DNA from: Cloeon dipterum
Taxonomy: Eukaryota; Arthropoda; Insecta; Ephemeroptera; Baetidae
DNA: 64,000 bases
Direction: 5' to 3'
Assembly: GCF_949628265.1 (NCBI RefSeq)
Contig: NC_088790.1
Location: forward strand, 10,172,545 to 10,236,544
The notes beneath the pieces are model-generated. The model saw only the letters and a program-made list of their open reading frames with translations, made no database searches and was not told where the DNA came from. Positions 1-13,661 of this stretch are shown here, one piece after another (within the stretch, counting starts at the first letter, position 1; every line of letters begins with the position of its first letter). The position numbers and the translations under genes were made by a program.

Positions 1-3000
1 CACACGCCGCCGACGCCCTCCTTCAGGTACAGCCAGCCGAGCCGCGACGCCACATGGTGCATCCGCGTCTCGTTGGTCAGTGCCACCGCCACCTTCGCCA
101 TCCAGCGGTCACGTTCCTCCTCGCTCTGAGCCACCCAGCAGATCGACCGGCAGCTCATCCCATCGCAGTTGATTATCTCGAACGCAGGACTTTCCTGATG
201 TAACAATACAAATAATGTCAAGCAGGAATATTGACGGGTGGAAATATATATGAAATATCTGTATTTTTATTGTATTTATGTGGAGTGGAATTTTAAGCTC
301 CAAACTTAACCTGACAATGAATTAACGAATCTGATTTTGGATTTATTGTAATTCAAATAGTAATATGTTTAGATCAATCGGCTCAATCAAAAAATTAGAT
401 GTATATTTCAGTTAAAACTGCGTGACACTAAATTTTTGTCGGTTGAAATTTTTTTCTGGGTTTCCAACTGTCGACTGTTTCCCGAAAAAACCGTCTAAAA
501 TGCCCAGCTCTAGAAATAACAGACTTTTCTCTACATTGGCAAGCTTTGCAACCATGAATTAAATTTTTAAAATCGAACATAACCAATAAAGTCATGTCAA
601 TGAGGATGAATTTTTCGTTGTTACCTGAATGGTAACAGAGGCGACCTCGCAGGCGTGCTCGAGGCTCCAGTGGGTCCAGCGCTTGCCGGTGTCCGGGTAC
701 CAAGAGAAGTTCTTGGTGGTTAGCTTGGCCAGAGTGCGCACCTTGTCGCGGCCGTTGAAGGTGAGGCGGCCCTCGTGGACGGCGGTCTCGCCCGTCGGCC
801 GTTTCAGCGCCTCGAACGGCGGGGCCGGTGATGCGTTGCGCTCGGACGCGTCGCCCATGAAGCTGCGGAAGCTGCGCACTGCCCGGCCGCCGATGGTCAC
901 CCGTCGGACTGCCGTCTTCAGCTCGCCCTCGATGCCACCGTTGTTGCCGACCAGCGCCGCGGGGATCTGGTCCCACTTCTCGCGCGGGATCGAGTCCTGC
1001 CGACGCCGCGAAACAACGATTAACACTAACCAACACGAAGGGAGCAACCGGAGACATCACGTTTCCGCCCGGAACATGACTAATGATTCGCATTCTAGAG
1101 CGCAATCAGCAATTTTTAAAAGGAATATGACACTGTGTGTTTTTCTTGCGGCGTGGGAGTTGCCACCACAAATCAGCGCGTAGTTCCCGAGACAAATTTC
1201 CAAAAGACGTGTGGGTTTTAATTTAATTTTAAAAATATCAAAGAGACAAATAATAAATGAGGATTCTCCCGACATTATGGACTAAATTTATTAAACAAAT
1301 TAGAGTTTCAAACTGAAAGTAAGTCACTAAAATATTCATTTTAATTTACGAGGAATAAAAAACACCAAAACTATGATATCAATTTTCGTCCTCGCGATAG
1401 CGGGCGCTACATTGAAAAGCTATCAATGTTCAGGGTAGAAAAATATTAAAGCCTGTTAAATTGCTTATTGGATTTTTCTTTTCAACCCGTGTAGTTTATC
1501 AAAAGCAATCGGCAAGGGCTACAGATATAACGTAATCTAATTGATACCAGTCTCAACATTGATGACGTCAAATAACGTACTCAAAGTTCCAAAGTGAATT
1601 TAATTTCGATTCTAAAAATCCCGATAGAGCTTTGAATTTTCAGATTTATTCTGAGTGTAAGGATTTTTTAGTCAAATACAGCACGGTCTTAAGGATTACA
1701 TTGTTTATTGAATGGAAAAATCGGTTAAACCCCTCTAAATGTATTTCATTCTGTTAAAAAGTTATAAATTTCAATGAATTTAAATTAGGCGTGAGAGGGG
1801 TTTCAGTCAACTTTGCCTTTATAGCTGCTTGTAAAAATGCAGATAAAACGAGTCAGAGGGAAAGCACTGGTTTTACTGAAAATTTCATGCCAAAAGTAAA
1901 GTTCGTGGAACCTTTCAAGAAAGGGTTTATTGGATGGTGTGTGTGTGGAATGCCACCAAGTTTTTTTTAAATTCACCATTACCTTGCAATCAGGTCGAAA
2001 TAGAACAAAATAGTATTTTTTTAAATACTACATTTTTTAAATTGGTCCACAAGAATTGTCGATTTTATTTATTTTTCACTCCAAGAAGGTATTTTTTGAA
2101 TTGAAACATTAAATTTGATTTTTTTTGGTGGCATTATCTCAGGCTTGATTGTGCGTGCGACCAAATTTAATCGTGCTTTAGCGAAAAAACGATGCTATTT
2201 CTGCATGAAACCCATTTAAATTACTATTTTCACCATCCAAAGATAGTTAAATTTTTGATAAGAGGGATAAAATAATCTGGTAAAGTAATTAAAAATGGAT
2301 TGATCTGATAAATTAGATTATAGCAGAAATTATTTCTCTCGTCAAGTTTCAGTCCTAAAAAAATTCAGGCATTTCATAAAACGGTGGATTGATACAGGGC
2401 AACAATTTAAATTTTTGACTTCATTTAGCAGCTGATAAAATTTTTACTTTAATAATATGTACTCTCTATAATGTGCAATAATCAAATCAAGACCAATAAT
2501 AGTTCATTTTCATAATTTACCAAAATTATTGAAAAATTAAACGGTTTATTAGTGGTTTTTAGCAGGTTTTTGATGCATCTCTTTCCGATCTATCTAACAG
2601 TTTGCAAATTATGAATATTGCCTTTCTGGCAAAATAAATCACGATTTTCAATAGGGAGGAACACTTCTCGTCGCTTAATAACAATTCAAACTTTGGATTC
2701 AATTTCTCCGAAATGTAAACGGCAAGCTTGGAAAATTTTAGCTCATTCCTAATTTTCAAAGAATATTTAAGCTATTTGAAAAGTTTAAATCAAGCTATTC
2801 AAGTCAAGATGAATCTCAAATAACTTATTAATTAGTTAAATTGTCTTAAGACTCACATTTCTGGGCGGCGGCTCTGGCGGTTCGAGATCGTCGCCGGAAC
2901 TGTCATCGTGTGCAACCGGGTCGTAAATGTGCTCCTCTTCATCTGGTCCATTACTGTACTCGGGCGGCTGCTCATCCTGCTCCTCCTGCACGTTGCACTC

Positions 3001-4711
3001 GTCTTCGTGCTCCTCCGCGAGACTGGCGAGACTTGCGGCATGTGCTAGGTCGTCAGGGCCGAACTGCTGGCTCAGGAGCGGGTCAAAGTCGAAGAGCAGC
3101 GACTTGGTCACCTGACGCCGCAGCCCGACACCGCCGCGCAACGCGCTCTCCTGCGGATCCTCGTCGAGCGACTGCACAGACATTGAGTCGGACGTGCGCG
3201 GCGACAGTGGCTCGCTCTGGTCCTCGCAGAACTCCTCCTCCGTGTCCTCTGAATTGGGTACCAAATTTTATTTAAATAAAAGGGACAAAATCTAAATGGA
3301 AATGAGTGTCGTTGAATCAAAAGAAAAAAAATGGACCTAAATTGCAAAAAAAGGAATCACAGTGTGGCTGTCTGGTGGCCAAGCCAAAACCTTTAGTGTG
3401 ACGAGTGGGACAGAAATCTAACTGTAAAGAAAATGACGATCGATCAAAAATCTTGATACCCTGTCAGTATAGGAGTTGCATTTGAGGGTATCAGCATTGT
3501 TAGTTCCTTATCTCTACTTTCCTTGCAATGTTAGGTATCTTAACTCGCCTATGGAGCTTGCAATAAAATATTATCGGTCATATTCTTCTAATGTCATTAA
3601 AAGGGCTGTGAACCTTTGGTGGTTTTCTCGGGAAGTATTTGACTATTTTGTAGACTGTTTTCCATACAAATTAGATGGTTTTAGACTATTTCTGGGCTCG
3701 TTAAGACGGTTTTCGAGACATTGTCTCAGCCAAATTACCACAAGTTCAATGTCAAAATTTAGCATTTTTGCCGAAAAATCTTACGTTTTAGTCAAAATGT
3801 CATGACAATCGAACTGTACCAAATGCACGAACTTAACAACATACAAAACACTAAAAAAATATTACGATTATATTTATTATTTGTTTATTTTTAAAGATAC
3901 TTCTTGCATTACCATCAAATCGAACAAGCCATGAATTTTCCTAAGTTGCAAAGATGTGTGAATGATTTAAAAATGTTAAAAACAATTCCTAGCTAAAAAT
4001 GGAAATTGACCCTGTCTAAATAATTTAAAACCATAACGAAGATAGTAGTTCTGTTTGATTTTCGACAGCTCTAAAAATTGCAACATTCATACAATTATAC
4101 ACACATGACGCATGATATAATAAATAATAATGAATAATTTAGCAAAATTCCAGCTATACAAAAATAAATTGTTAATGCTAGGTCTACTTCATTAATTGCT
4201 AGACTTAAATTTAGATAGCTATTTATTTTTTATCCTTAGCCCTCAGATGGGTTAAGAAACTCATGAATTACGACCGCAATCAGCAGCCAAAACTAGCCAA
4301 ACAGGGAATTTCTGTAGAAACACGAAAAACAGCTCGCTGCCGAGGAAGCTGCTTTTCAATTCAGCTTGAAAAATAAATATTTTTAATTGCAAATAACATC
4401 TTAATAAATTAATTTTTTATAACTTCTTTGGCTCGGACAACAATTTAAACAGCAAAGTGTAACTCTTTTCTTTTATACCCAGCGCTCAGCTGACTAAACG
4501 AAAGCTATCACTAGCTGCTTATTTTGCATATTAAAAATACCACCGTGCAGAAAAGGATTTGGTGTGTACCTTGGATAACGGGTTGAGGAGGGCTGGCGAG
4601 GCGCATCCTGGGCATTGGGACCGGCGTTGGCACAGGCTCTGGCGCTTGGTGGCGCGGCGCAGCTCTGGGCGTGGGGCGCGGCGCTGCCACCGGCGCACTC
4701 TCCTCGTCCAT
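1..4711 (-). CDS. PH-domain signalling protein with proline-rich and acidic N-terminus (partial, runs off window start)
   Basis: Four exons read on the minus strand: 4711-4570, 3248-2857, 996-625 and 194-1, with matching phases (1, 0, 0) and GT-AG introns. The N-terminus is rich in Pro/Arg/Ala with PxPxPR-type SH3-ligand motifs. The second exon is acidic and Ser-rich, ending in a PPEPPPRN stretch. Exons 3 and 4 encode a PH domain: it begins near HEGRLTFNGRDKV, continues through FSWYPDTGKRW, and ends in the amphipathic helix AQSEEERDRWMAKVAVAL with the invariant Trp. An intron cuts the PH domain after ASVTIQ. A usable acceptor (TCAG) lies just before the ATG, so an upstream leader exon is likely. 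PH domains bind phosphoinositides or proteins at membranes. The mix of proline motifs and PH recalls ARAP/RhoGAP15B proteins, but no GAP domain is in the window, so the family name is only a guess. Confidence 0.75.
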
Positions 4712-4714
4712 CGC

Positions 4715-7700
4715 TGACACGGAGACAGTGACGCAACCTTTATTTTCGATACAGAAATCCAAATTAATCGATAACCTTATGACAGTAGAACTAATTTTGT
4801 TTGCTATTGTCTTTCCGCAACTTTTACGATCTAAGGTCATAGATAAAAAAAAATGGCAATAAGGCTTTTTGGTGATTTTGACGCAAAACAAAACAAACAA
4901 AAAACAAATATTTTCCCAGATTAGAGTAGATAACAATCGCAAGGAAGAATTAGAGTACGTTCTTATCAAAACTGGCGGAAACGGAAGAGTATAGCGAGAA
5001 TACCTCAGCCGGTAAACAATCGAAGTCCAAACCAAACTAGAATAACTGGAATCTTAAGTAACAACACTCTTGCTCTAATAAATTTGTGCAAAACCTAAAT
5101 AACTATGACTGTGAATTTTAGATAATCTTTTGGGCCAAATAATTAAAGTCCTATATTTTTACCGTTTGCTGGAGCAAAAAAGTATTATTGTTCGTTCCTT
5201 TTAGTGTACAATTTACACCTATTTGATGCAATTAAAGAAATTTAAAAAGAAATCCTGCGGTTTTATTTTCTTTTTAAGAATATGTATCTCAGAAATAGAA
5301 AAAATATTTTTCAAATTGTAAAAGGATTTATCTACAAAAACGAATATTTTTTGACCATAATTATTCAAACAAAGCAAGTTTTCTATCCAAAAATGGTGTT
5401 AAAGAAAGTGAAAGATCATAACGATTGTTTATAAATTATGATTTCGACGCTTTATTAACCCTTAATACACGATTCAAAAAGCTCAAAATTGCATGTTTCG
5501 TGTTTGTTTGATGGTCACATGAAAACAGAAAAAAATGGTCGATAGCCATAACCATAAACCCTTATGAATCAAACGAGCATGAGTTCACTTTTTACATAGG
5601 AAAATTAGAGCTTATATAAATATAAATTTAGTTTTTATGGCATATCAAATCTTGTTTGTTTTAAAATCGTCATAGCACTGAAAGTATAAAATTCTAACGG
5701 ATTTTGATAAGAAAGAAGGAAGACTGACCAAATAGAATCCAAGCGTGTGTTGAGGATATTACTCGGAAATGATTTCCGTCTGGTTATACAGTTGGGTATT
5801 CGATTTGAAAGTGTTAGGATGATTCATTATATTGAAATTAAAATAATTGATAATGAAGAAATTTGTAAAGTGACTATGTGTACTGCGCAAGAAACATATG
5901 ATGGGAAGTGATTAATTAATTAATTATATACGCACTTCTATTGTTGCCTTGTTCAATGGTAAACCTTTGAAACGTTTGCACCATGAAAAAAATAAACAAT
6001 CACGGCCAAGGGGAAGCGTATATGTGATCGCGCAACGGCAACAGGTGGTAGTGGTTGAGGTTGGAGGTGTCGCTTTCAGAGCTCTCACCCACAACTCATA
6101 ACTTCTAAAAGCGTCTTGTATTTTTCTGCTTGATCAACAGCATCGAATTAACACTAACAAGTTAAATAGCATAGAAAATTAAGTAGTCAAAGCACTCAGA
6201 AAATTTCTCGGCTCTCCGTGGTTTTTAAATTAAAACCGAGTTGTGCGTAGAGAGCGGCAGAGAAGATAACAAATTAAAAGCAAGCTTGATAGTGATGGAA
6301 AATCGTCGTCAATAATAACCTCACCAATGAAAAAAAATGTGGATCACGAGGCAGGCTGGCGTCGGCCGCGCTGTCGACTGCGCTGACTCATGACGAGCCG
6401 ATTATGATCCCGGTGCGCGGCGCCCGCGATGTTTTCCACAAGTGTCCGCTTGCCAACTCCGCAGGGCGCTTCTGGGCACGGAAATTAATCAAGTGTGCAC
6501 CGAGACCGCACTCGAATCACTCGAAAGTAGATAACGCCGGGAGCGCAGGCAGAATTTCCGGGAGCAGGGCGCACTTTCGCTCAATTCCCTGCCGCTCAAG
6601 GGGTCCTGCTGCCTCGGCTCCGCAAATTCCACCCGGCTAATTTGCCAAAATATTTGCCTTTGGAGCACCGCCCATCTCCCCTGCAATCACAACTCGCTCA
6701 CTCGACTCGACACTCCAACTCTCCACTCTCTCCAGCTGCCCCACACTCGGGCTCTTGACTTATCTGGCAGTTGTTTGACTTAAACAATCACGTTTCCTTC
6801 CATGCCACCAGATGGCGATCCTCATCAGTTCAATTATTTTCGTAGATGGTCAGGAAGGATTTATGCGCTATAATGGTGTAGCGTTTTTATCTTTCAATTA
6901 TTTTGTCCTTATATGCTAGGACAAATTTGTAAATTTTGATCTATAACAAAAAAAATGATATTCAATTAATTTACAATATCGATAATTATGAACATTAAGT
7001 AATATTATATATGCTAAAGACCACGTGGTCTGGGATTTTTTACAACTATAAATATCCCGGAATTTTAACTTCTCCTCTGCTCATTCATTGAGCTTGAACA
7101 ACAGCAATAAGTTTGATTTTTACTAAAAATTTTAACTTTTATCGGGCAGTTAAATTAAAAAGAAATATATGGGTTCAATACCTCCGGCAAAACTCAGATT
7201 TTTTGGGAAATTCCATAAATATGCTTTAGTTCCCAGCGTAATAGTTTCTCAAAATTTAATGAGAATTATTTCTATAAGCTCTATTATCAACATTAGCTTT
7301 AATTTGAAAGAATAAAAATTTAAACTCAATTAAAGGTTAACATTTTTTCACAGTTTTTAAACTCTAACATATTAATGCCAAAAATAGGACAATTTCTCAT
7401 TAATTATTGGTTACCGAAAGTCATTTAAAACCGACACCGAAAATTTTCCGCGTCTAACTGTCTTGACTTGACCAGACTTAAAACTCCTATGAAATTTTCA
7501 TTAATTAATTTGCAAAATTAACTTATTTTTGTTAAATTTACAATTTTGATTTTACAAACAAACAAAACGGTATTGTAACAAGATGAACACAAAAAGAGGA
7601 CTTAAAAATTGCTGGATATATATAAAGATATATAGGTTTTTGGGACAGTAAAAAGTAAATTCGATTCTGCTAGGAGCGCAAATTCCAAACTCAATTCCCT

Positions 7701-8040
7701 TGGGGGAAATAATTATTCCACGTTTGAGTCCAGATAGACCGATAAAGAGCGCGTGAATTCAATTAATGTAGCTAAAAGTGTCCTAATCTCCGCCTCGCTG
7801 CTGTAAGTCTCGATCTCTTACTCGCCACAGGGACAATATTTATTTTAAACCTCTGATCATATTTTATTATGGAATTCCTATAATTTGGAGGTGCTTGCAT
7901 GAATATCGAAAATTCCATGCGGAATTTCTCCCATCTTTAGCATACTGTACGTACTTCTCTTTAACACGACAACTGTCTTCAAAAATTCAGCGCAAAAGTG
8001 TCGCAGCAGCAACAGAGACATTGTGCTGAGCTAGTGATTG
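4715..8040. other. Intergenic region between two divergent genes, with a GC-richer block at 6350-6740
   Basis: No convincing coding exon is seen. Most of the stretch is AT-rich. The block at 6350-6740 is clearly GC-richer and could be a promoter or non-coding first exon of the minus-strand PH-domain gene, whose first coding exon is preceded by a splice acceptor. Open frames there (78 and 65 codons) lack protein-like composition or good splice sites. Confidence 0.4.
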
Positions 8041-8041
8041 C

Positions 8042-8128
8042 GTAAGTTTATAAAAGAAGGTTGGTGAGATCGCTTAATTTTTATCCCAAAAATAATTAAT
8101 CCCCTTCTCATATTTTTCCCGCGAGCAG
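8042..8128 (+). other. Probable 5' UTR intron of the MYND-like gene
   Basis: A strong donor (GC|GTAAGT) at 8042 and an acceptor (GCGAGCAG) ending at 8128 sit just upstream of the ATG at 8139. The 87-nt length fits the short introns of the same gene. Inferred from splice signals only. Confidence 0.5.
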
Positions 8129-8138
8129 GGAAGAAATT

Positions 8139-11100
8139 ATGGCGGACACTAGACGAGTATTAGCCTCATTGCCGTGGGTTTCGATCAGCAACAACCCGGA
8201 ATTGAATCTGGAAAATTCTGCTGTGTTCAAATATGTCGAAGGCACCGAGAAAGACAAGCAACTTGAAATTTTCAAGATCTTCAACCAATGGTTTCCATTA
8301 TACATTCCAATGGAGTACGCCACAAAGTTTTTAGTTTTCTCTATATATGACAAAATTTTATTTTTTGAACAGGCATCATAGTATGAACGTCAGAGCGATG
8401 GCCAAGAACAGTCCAGACGGCCAGTACTGGGCTGTGGCGATTCACTTTTTGATCAGCAGCAAGGGCTTCAATCAGGACGAGTGGAAAACTTTTCAAGAGC
8501 ATTTGGATGGTCGTAGTGAAGGCAAAAGTTCAAAGGACATCCTGTGCACGGCTCCCTACATTTCAGACTCTGTGCTGCCTCTTTTGTTTGTGAGGAGAAA
8601 TTTAATAAGTTTCAAGCAAATTTTACTCACTACTCTAATTTCAAAAAGGGGACTCCACCGCAGTGCCAAAGCGCATCGGAATTTTTGGAAGATCTTTGGG
8701 TAGTGGTGCAGCTGCCATACCAGCCAGCTTTGTTTCACCAGTGGCTTGTCGCATTCGCCGTCGAAGCACTCAAGGTTTCAATGGAACTGTCTGAAGTTTA
8801 TTATTTACTTGACAGTACAGAAAGTCCACTTGATCGCCAAATGTTACTATTTTTTGAGAAATTAGTGTGGGAGTTCATTTCACAAGGATTTAACTTTCTT
8901 CAAGCCTACACCACACGTGAAAACCAGAGCGACTTATTTCCTGATCTCAATTTTGCATGTGATGCTATAAGAGTTTCGTTCACAAAGAATAAGGTTATTA
9001 AGAAAATCAGGGCATATAAAAAGCTCGTTTCAGCGCAAAGTGTGCAATTTGCACGAAGTAAGGAAAAGTACGACCTGCACGACGAGCTGAATAACATTTA
9101 CAATTTGAATTTTTGGAGAGACAAAACGCCATGCCGCAAGATATTCTACGACCCGGAAAAACAATATTCTGTGCCTTTGGAGGTGGAGGAAAACGACGAT
9201 TTTGTATTTGAAATCGACGAACTGTTGGAATCCCTTCAGGCTCATTGCAACCACAAACTCGTGTTCAGCGACAGGCTTAAACGATTTTTGGCCAAAGACA
9301 AATTATTCATTCGAGCTGTTTCAGATCTGATTAGAATTGAAGGTAAATATAGCGTCCTGCATTTATAATATCAGATTTGAATTATATATTTCCAAGGCAT
9401 TTCTTCGCTTCTGAGGATAAAAAAAGAGGAACATGGAATTATTGGCACGTTGATGAGCATCACGGTGTATATACAAATAAACGATGTCGCTAACCATGCG
9501 AAACGTCGTCTCTGCGAGTTGACTGGAATTCACCCAAGCAAATTACTAAGATACAATTACGGCAATATTTCTGATACGGAATCGGATGATGACATTAGAC
9601 TTAATACAATTTTGGAAGACTCTGACAGGAGTTCAACACTTGAGATGCTCAAACAAGTAGAGGAAACGCTAGGAAAATCAATTGGCGAGCTGAGTGGTGA
9701 CTGCCCAAACTACACTGAAGATCCATACAAAATTGCAGAGAAATTCGAGGTGAGAATATCGTCAGCGCATGGTATATATGTTATTATTAAGTTCGTTTTA
9801 TTCTCACAATCGTGAGTCATAAATAAATATATTAAAGTATCAAAGTCAAAGTCAAAATGGATGTGAGAGATCTTTGTAATTTTCTTTACAAATATAATTC
9901 CCTTAAAATTAGGGTTAATGTTATTGCCCTAACGGTATAACTTCCAGTTAAAATCTCAGCCTCACATTACTATTGCATTCAGATCCATTCGCTGGTGGAT
10001 TGTTTCGCTAACAAAAGTCTTTTTTGGAAAAAAGATCACAATAAAAGAGTACAAAATCCATTTCAAAAATAAGATTTTTAGAAAATCAGCAAAAAAGCAT
10101 TTTTAACCGGTTGTCTCAAAAGTAGAATTTCAACAATTTATTTGCTCCCGATTCCATAAAATACGAACTAATTGCTGAAAGAGAAATAAAATTATAAAAC
10201 CGTTTTTAATGTTCACCTCACCTGTGAAGAAATTTTTAACCATCATTTGCTGCAATAATTGTAGCAAATATCTATGATTTTTACTAGGTTGAAATTTATT
10301 TTTCAGATGAGAATCAAGTCATTAGTTTTGGATCGAATAAAATTTCATCGCAACGAAAACCTGGAATCCAACAAGAACAACCCAGGTATCAACGATTGTC
10401 AGTTCGCGCAGTTCCTTTTGCCCTGTTTCGTGGCCTCCCTGCTCGAATTATTCAATCGGACAAATGATGATGAGCCGGTGATCAGCCAAAAAATGAAGGA
10501 ATGGTACGTCAACTTCGTTCATGAGCTAATTTCTGCTTATGAACGCCGCAGTGACGTAATTGCCCTGGATTACCAATATCTCGCTTTGCACGTGAAAAGG
10601 CGGTATTCCTCGCCGATTTTGCTCCAGGCCTTCTTCAGGTCAACGATCCATGAATTTTATCGTGCGGTCAGCAATGACGAATCATTCGAGAGGCATTTTG
10701 AAAAATGTCTTCAATTAACTTCGCTTTTAAATGCGCTGACGAACAGCAGCAACGAGTGCTTGCCGAGTGCACTACTCTCGTCGCAGACCAACCTTCACTT
10801 TGACTCGTTGATATTCGAATTCTTCCTCAAATTCGTGGAAGCTTTTAGACACTCGTATCTCAAACTGCAAGACTCCCAGCCATCGTTTCACTCCATCAAA
10901 ATCGCTGATATGAACGACCTGATCAAAGTTCTGTTCCACATGTCCTTCTACCCTGACCCAATCATCGACGTCGCTCACCCAGAACTGCCGACTTATTCAA
11001 ACGTCCTGCTTGCTCTCGTTAAACACTGCTTACATCGAGAGCCTAAGGATGATAATCTCACGCACACCAAACGTTTGAAAAAGCTCAAAATATCCGACTT

Positions 11101-11692
11101 GAGCCCCAAGAGACTCTTAGAGATTGCCAAAGGGGAAATTAAAAATCTGAATGAATCCCAAATTCGAAGTCTCGCTTTCTACTTGACCATGAGGTTGATT
11201 CCCAGAGAAAAATTGTCGTGGCTGTTGACTAAATCGGAAACTGGTAGCGCGTTAGACCTCGTCTTATGCAACTACTTGAAGGGTGGGAGAATGTGGGATT
11301 TGAGATATTTTTTAAATATCTTGATGAAGGATGACAAGTGGAGAGTGTCGTTTAAATTCGCAGGAGAAAAGGCTCCGGTTCTGTACTACGTCGCATTCAA
11401 CGAATGCAACAAAAACTTCGATAAATTGTTGATCGACAACACCAGGCGGGACACTTATTGGTACTTCCCGTTCGATCACTGCAGGCATTGTGGCGCTTTA
11501 AACAAAGATTTAAATCAAAATCCGTGCTTCAAGTGCAAGGACAGCAAATATTATGCGGACATGAATGTATTCTGCTCGGATGAATGCAGACAGAATGCGA
11601 TGGACTCTTACCACGATCAAGATCATAAAGAGTTTGATGATTTCAATCAACATAAAAAGCGGTTAGAAAAATGGGGAAAACGTATGTATTGA
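8139..11692 (+). CDS. Uncharacterised 945-residue protein with C-terminal degenerate MYND-type zinc finger
   Basis: Five exons: 8139-8326, 8373-8589, 8649-9342, 9397-9749 and 10307-11692. Introns are 46, 59, 54 and 557 nt, all GT-AG, and the joined frame is 946 codons. A leader intron is likely at 8042-8128 (donor GTAAGT, acceptor GCAG ten bases before the ATG). Most of the protein is hydrophobic-charged helical sequence with no family I recognise. Near residues 882-925 there is a zinc-finger-like block: CRHC, then CFKC, then FCSDECRQ, then a His-rich stretch YHDQDHKEF. This is the order of a MYND finger (CxxC, CxxC, CxxxC, H), but the final Cys of the consensus is absent. MYND fingers bind proline-rich partners and occur in SMYD, ZMYND and related proteins; no SET domain is seen here. 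Function unknown. Confidence 0.85.
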
Positions 11693-11885
11693 AGGCAAGG
11701 CTGTGTCCGCCTTAATCCGGTTGAAATTAATTGAACTCTATTAGAACGTGGCATTCTAATAATCCGATTTCCCTCATTTCCTCTTCTATTGGAATTGATG
11801 AAAAAAAAATTTTTTTTTAGAATGAAAACGATCCAGCTATTATTTAAAGAACTCGATATATTTATGTATTGTCAATATTTTTTTC

Positions 11886-11937
11886 TTCCACGCAAGTTTA
11901 ATGCGTGGAAAACTCTTGTGAAATAAAATAAGTTAAG
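11886..11937 (+). terminator. 3' end of MYND-like gene: hairpin and poly(A) signal
   Basis: A perfect 8-bp inverted repeat, ttccacgc at 11886-11893 and gcgtggaa at 11903-11910 with a 9-nt loop, lies 21 nt before an AATAAA at 11932-11937. The AATAAA is about 240 nt past the stop codon and is a reasonable polyadenylation signal. Whether the hairpin matters is unknown. Confidence 0.45.
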
Positions 11938-13035
11938 AACCCAGTCGATTGTCTTTTGAGCTATATCACGGAACCACAAAGCTAAAAGTATAATGTCACA
12001 AACCATTTCCATGCACCCTTTAATATCCTTTTAAAATCAATCGTGATTTACATGGTTAACACATCTAATTTATTTTGGCTTCTCGTTTTAAGGCAATATG
12101 TTTCTCGTATTCGCGAATAATAAATATTGTTGCCACGACCCAGAATTGATATAAAAAATATATCAACAATAATCTTTTGATGCATTTTTAAGTCAAACGT
12201 GATGTCTGCTACTATACAGCTTTTTAAGAATTGAAACAAAAATTCAAAAGTTAGCATTGTTTGTTTATCTTATTTTGGATCCATAATTACTATTGAAAAT
12301 TTTGTAAATAGTAAAAATACAATTTTATGACGCTTCTAAAATGAAAATTGACTTTGGGCCCTTATTGTTTTAAATTATTTCTGCTTATATTTGCAGCAGT
12401 GATTTTAATTCGTTTTGAGTTTCCCTTTCTCGTTGTGGAGAGGCTTAGCGTGGCTCTATGAATTGTAATCAAAAGAGCATGTATTAACCAACCAAATAAG
12501 GTCAGATATTTAGACGCGTTTTTTAAGGTTTTTGTTTATTGCTATGAGCCAGGGCAACTTGGCCTCACATCGCAAATAAAAATAATATTATATACTATAC
12601 AAAATATGCTAACAGAGAACTATCGAATCTCATAATTGACCACGCTAATTTTGTTTTCAGTGACCAAAAGATTAAATGAATATAAGCAACTGTAAAACAT
12701 TAAAATTTGATACAGTGCAAAAAATAAGCTTCAATCGTCTCACAGCGACACACGTTGACAGGCCATTACTAGTACAGGCACAGGCCAACGAAATTCCTCT
12801 TCTTCAAACCTCTCACGGAACGCGTTGGTAGAAATTTTTCACCGCATCTTTCAGGTGCAGAATGAAATTCGGCGTTATATACTGGCGCAGAAGATTTTGT
12901 AGAAAAATGACTGCCTATTATAATAGCCACAAAATAATAATAATGCAGCACGCGACGTATCTAGACTGCACAGGTTGCATACTTTCCATTGCTGCAGGCG
13001 CCCCTCTATCTACGAAATATGGCGCCCCTCTACGA

Positions 13036-13066
<31 letters not shown>

Positions 13067-13661
13067 GCTCTGATTCCAGACTTGATGGTATTATCTGTGC
13101 TTTCCTATAAGAAAAGGCTTCATGTTAAAAGCGCAACCTGACCAATTTTTTATCCAATTAGTCAAATATTTCTAGTTTTCCACCCAAAAGTTACTCGCAA
13201 CTTATTTTTTTAACTGTCATATTAACACTTGGACAAAGGTTACCATTTTTTATAAGTAAATTAATATTTAATCCCTGCACGTTAGATTTTTTTGCAAAAT
13301 AGATCTTATTCCATTCAAATTTATCCCTTTCCTCCCTTTTAAAACTTAAAAAATGTCTATTTATTTAATTAACTCTGTGATCAATATGTAAAAATCTGAG
13401 ATTGCGAAGCACTCTGCTGCATGTACAGGATGGTGTCCCCAATTTACAATACGAGCTAATAATGTGGTTCATGGGGACAGACTGACGAACTAACGGAAAT
13501 GAAAGCGAGTCGCCCTATATATTTTACAAAATTTTTGCTTTCGGAACGAATGGATGCAGCACGAGCGAGTAGGTCATAACAATGAAAGCCCAAAGCGTCA
13601 TATATGTATGCGAATTTATGGTATGCAATTTTCTGCAGATTAAAAACCACATTACACCGGA
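11938..13661. other. Intergenic region, AT-rich
   Basis: No coding exon seen. It holds a short direct repeat at 12997-13040 and an (AT)n tract at about 13036-13066. Confidence 0.5.
12997..13066. repeat. Short tandem direct repeat followed by AT microsatellite
   Basis: The unit ggcgcccctctatctacg... (24 nt, 12997-13020) is followed directly by a 20-nt copy lacking the internal TCTA (13021-13040). An imperfect (AT)n tract then runs to about 13066. Confidence 0.7.

Noticed and set aside
428..1105. 225-codon minus-strand and 184-codon plus-strand frames overlapping the PH-domain exon
   Set aside because: They are shadows of the GC-rich PH exon (996-625); the chosen frame has splice sites in phase and PH-domain residues.
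2910..3347. Long Arg/Cys-rich frames on both strands around the acidic exon
   Set aside because: Shadows of the acidic, Ser-rich coding exon at 3248-2857, which joins in phase with its neighbours.
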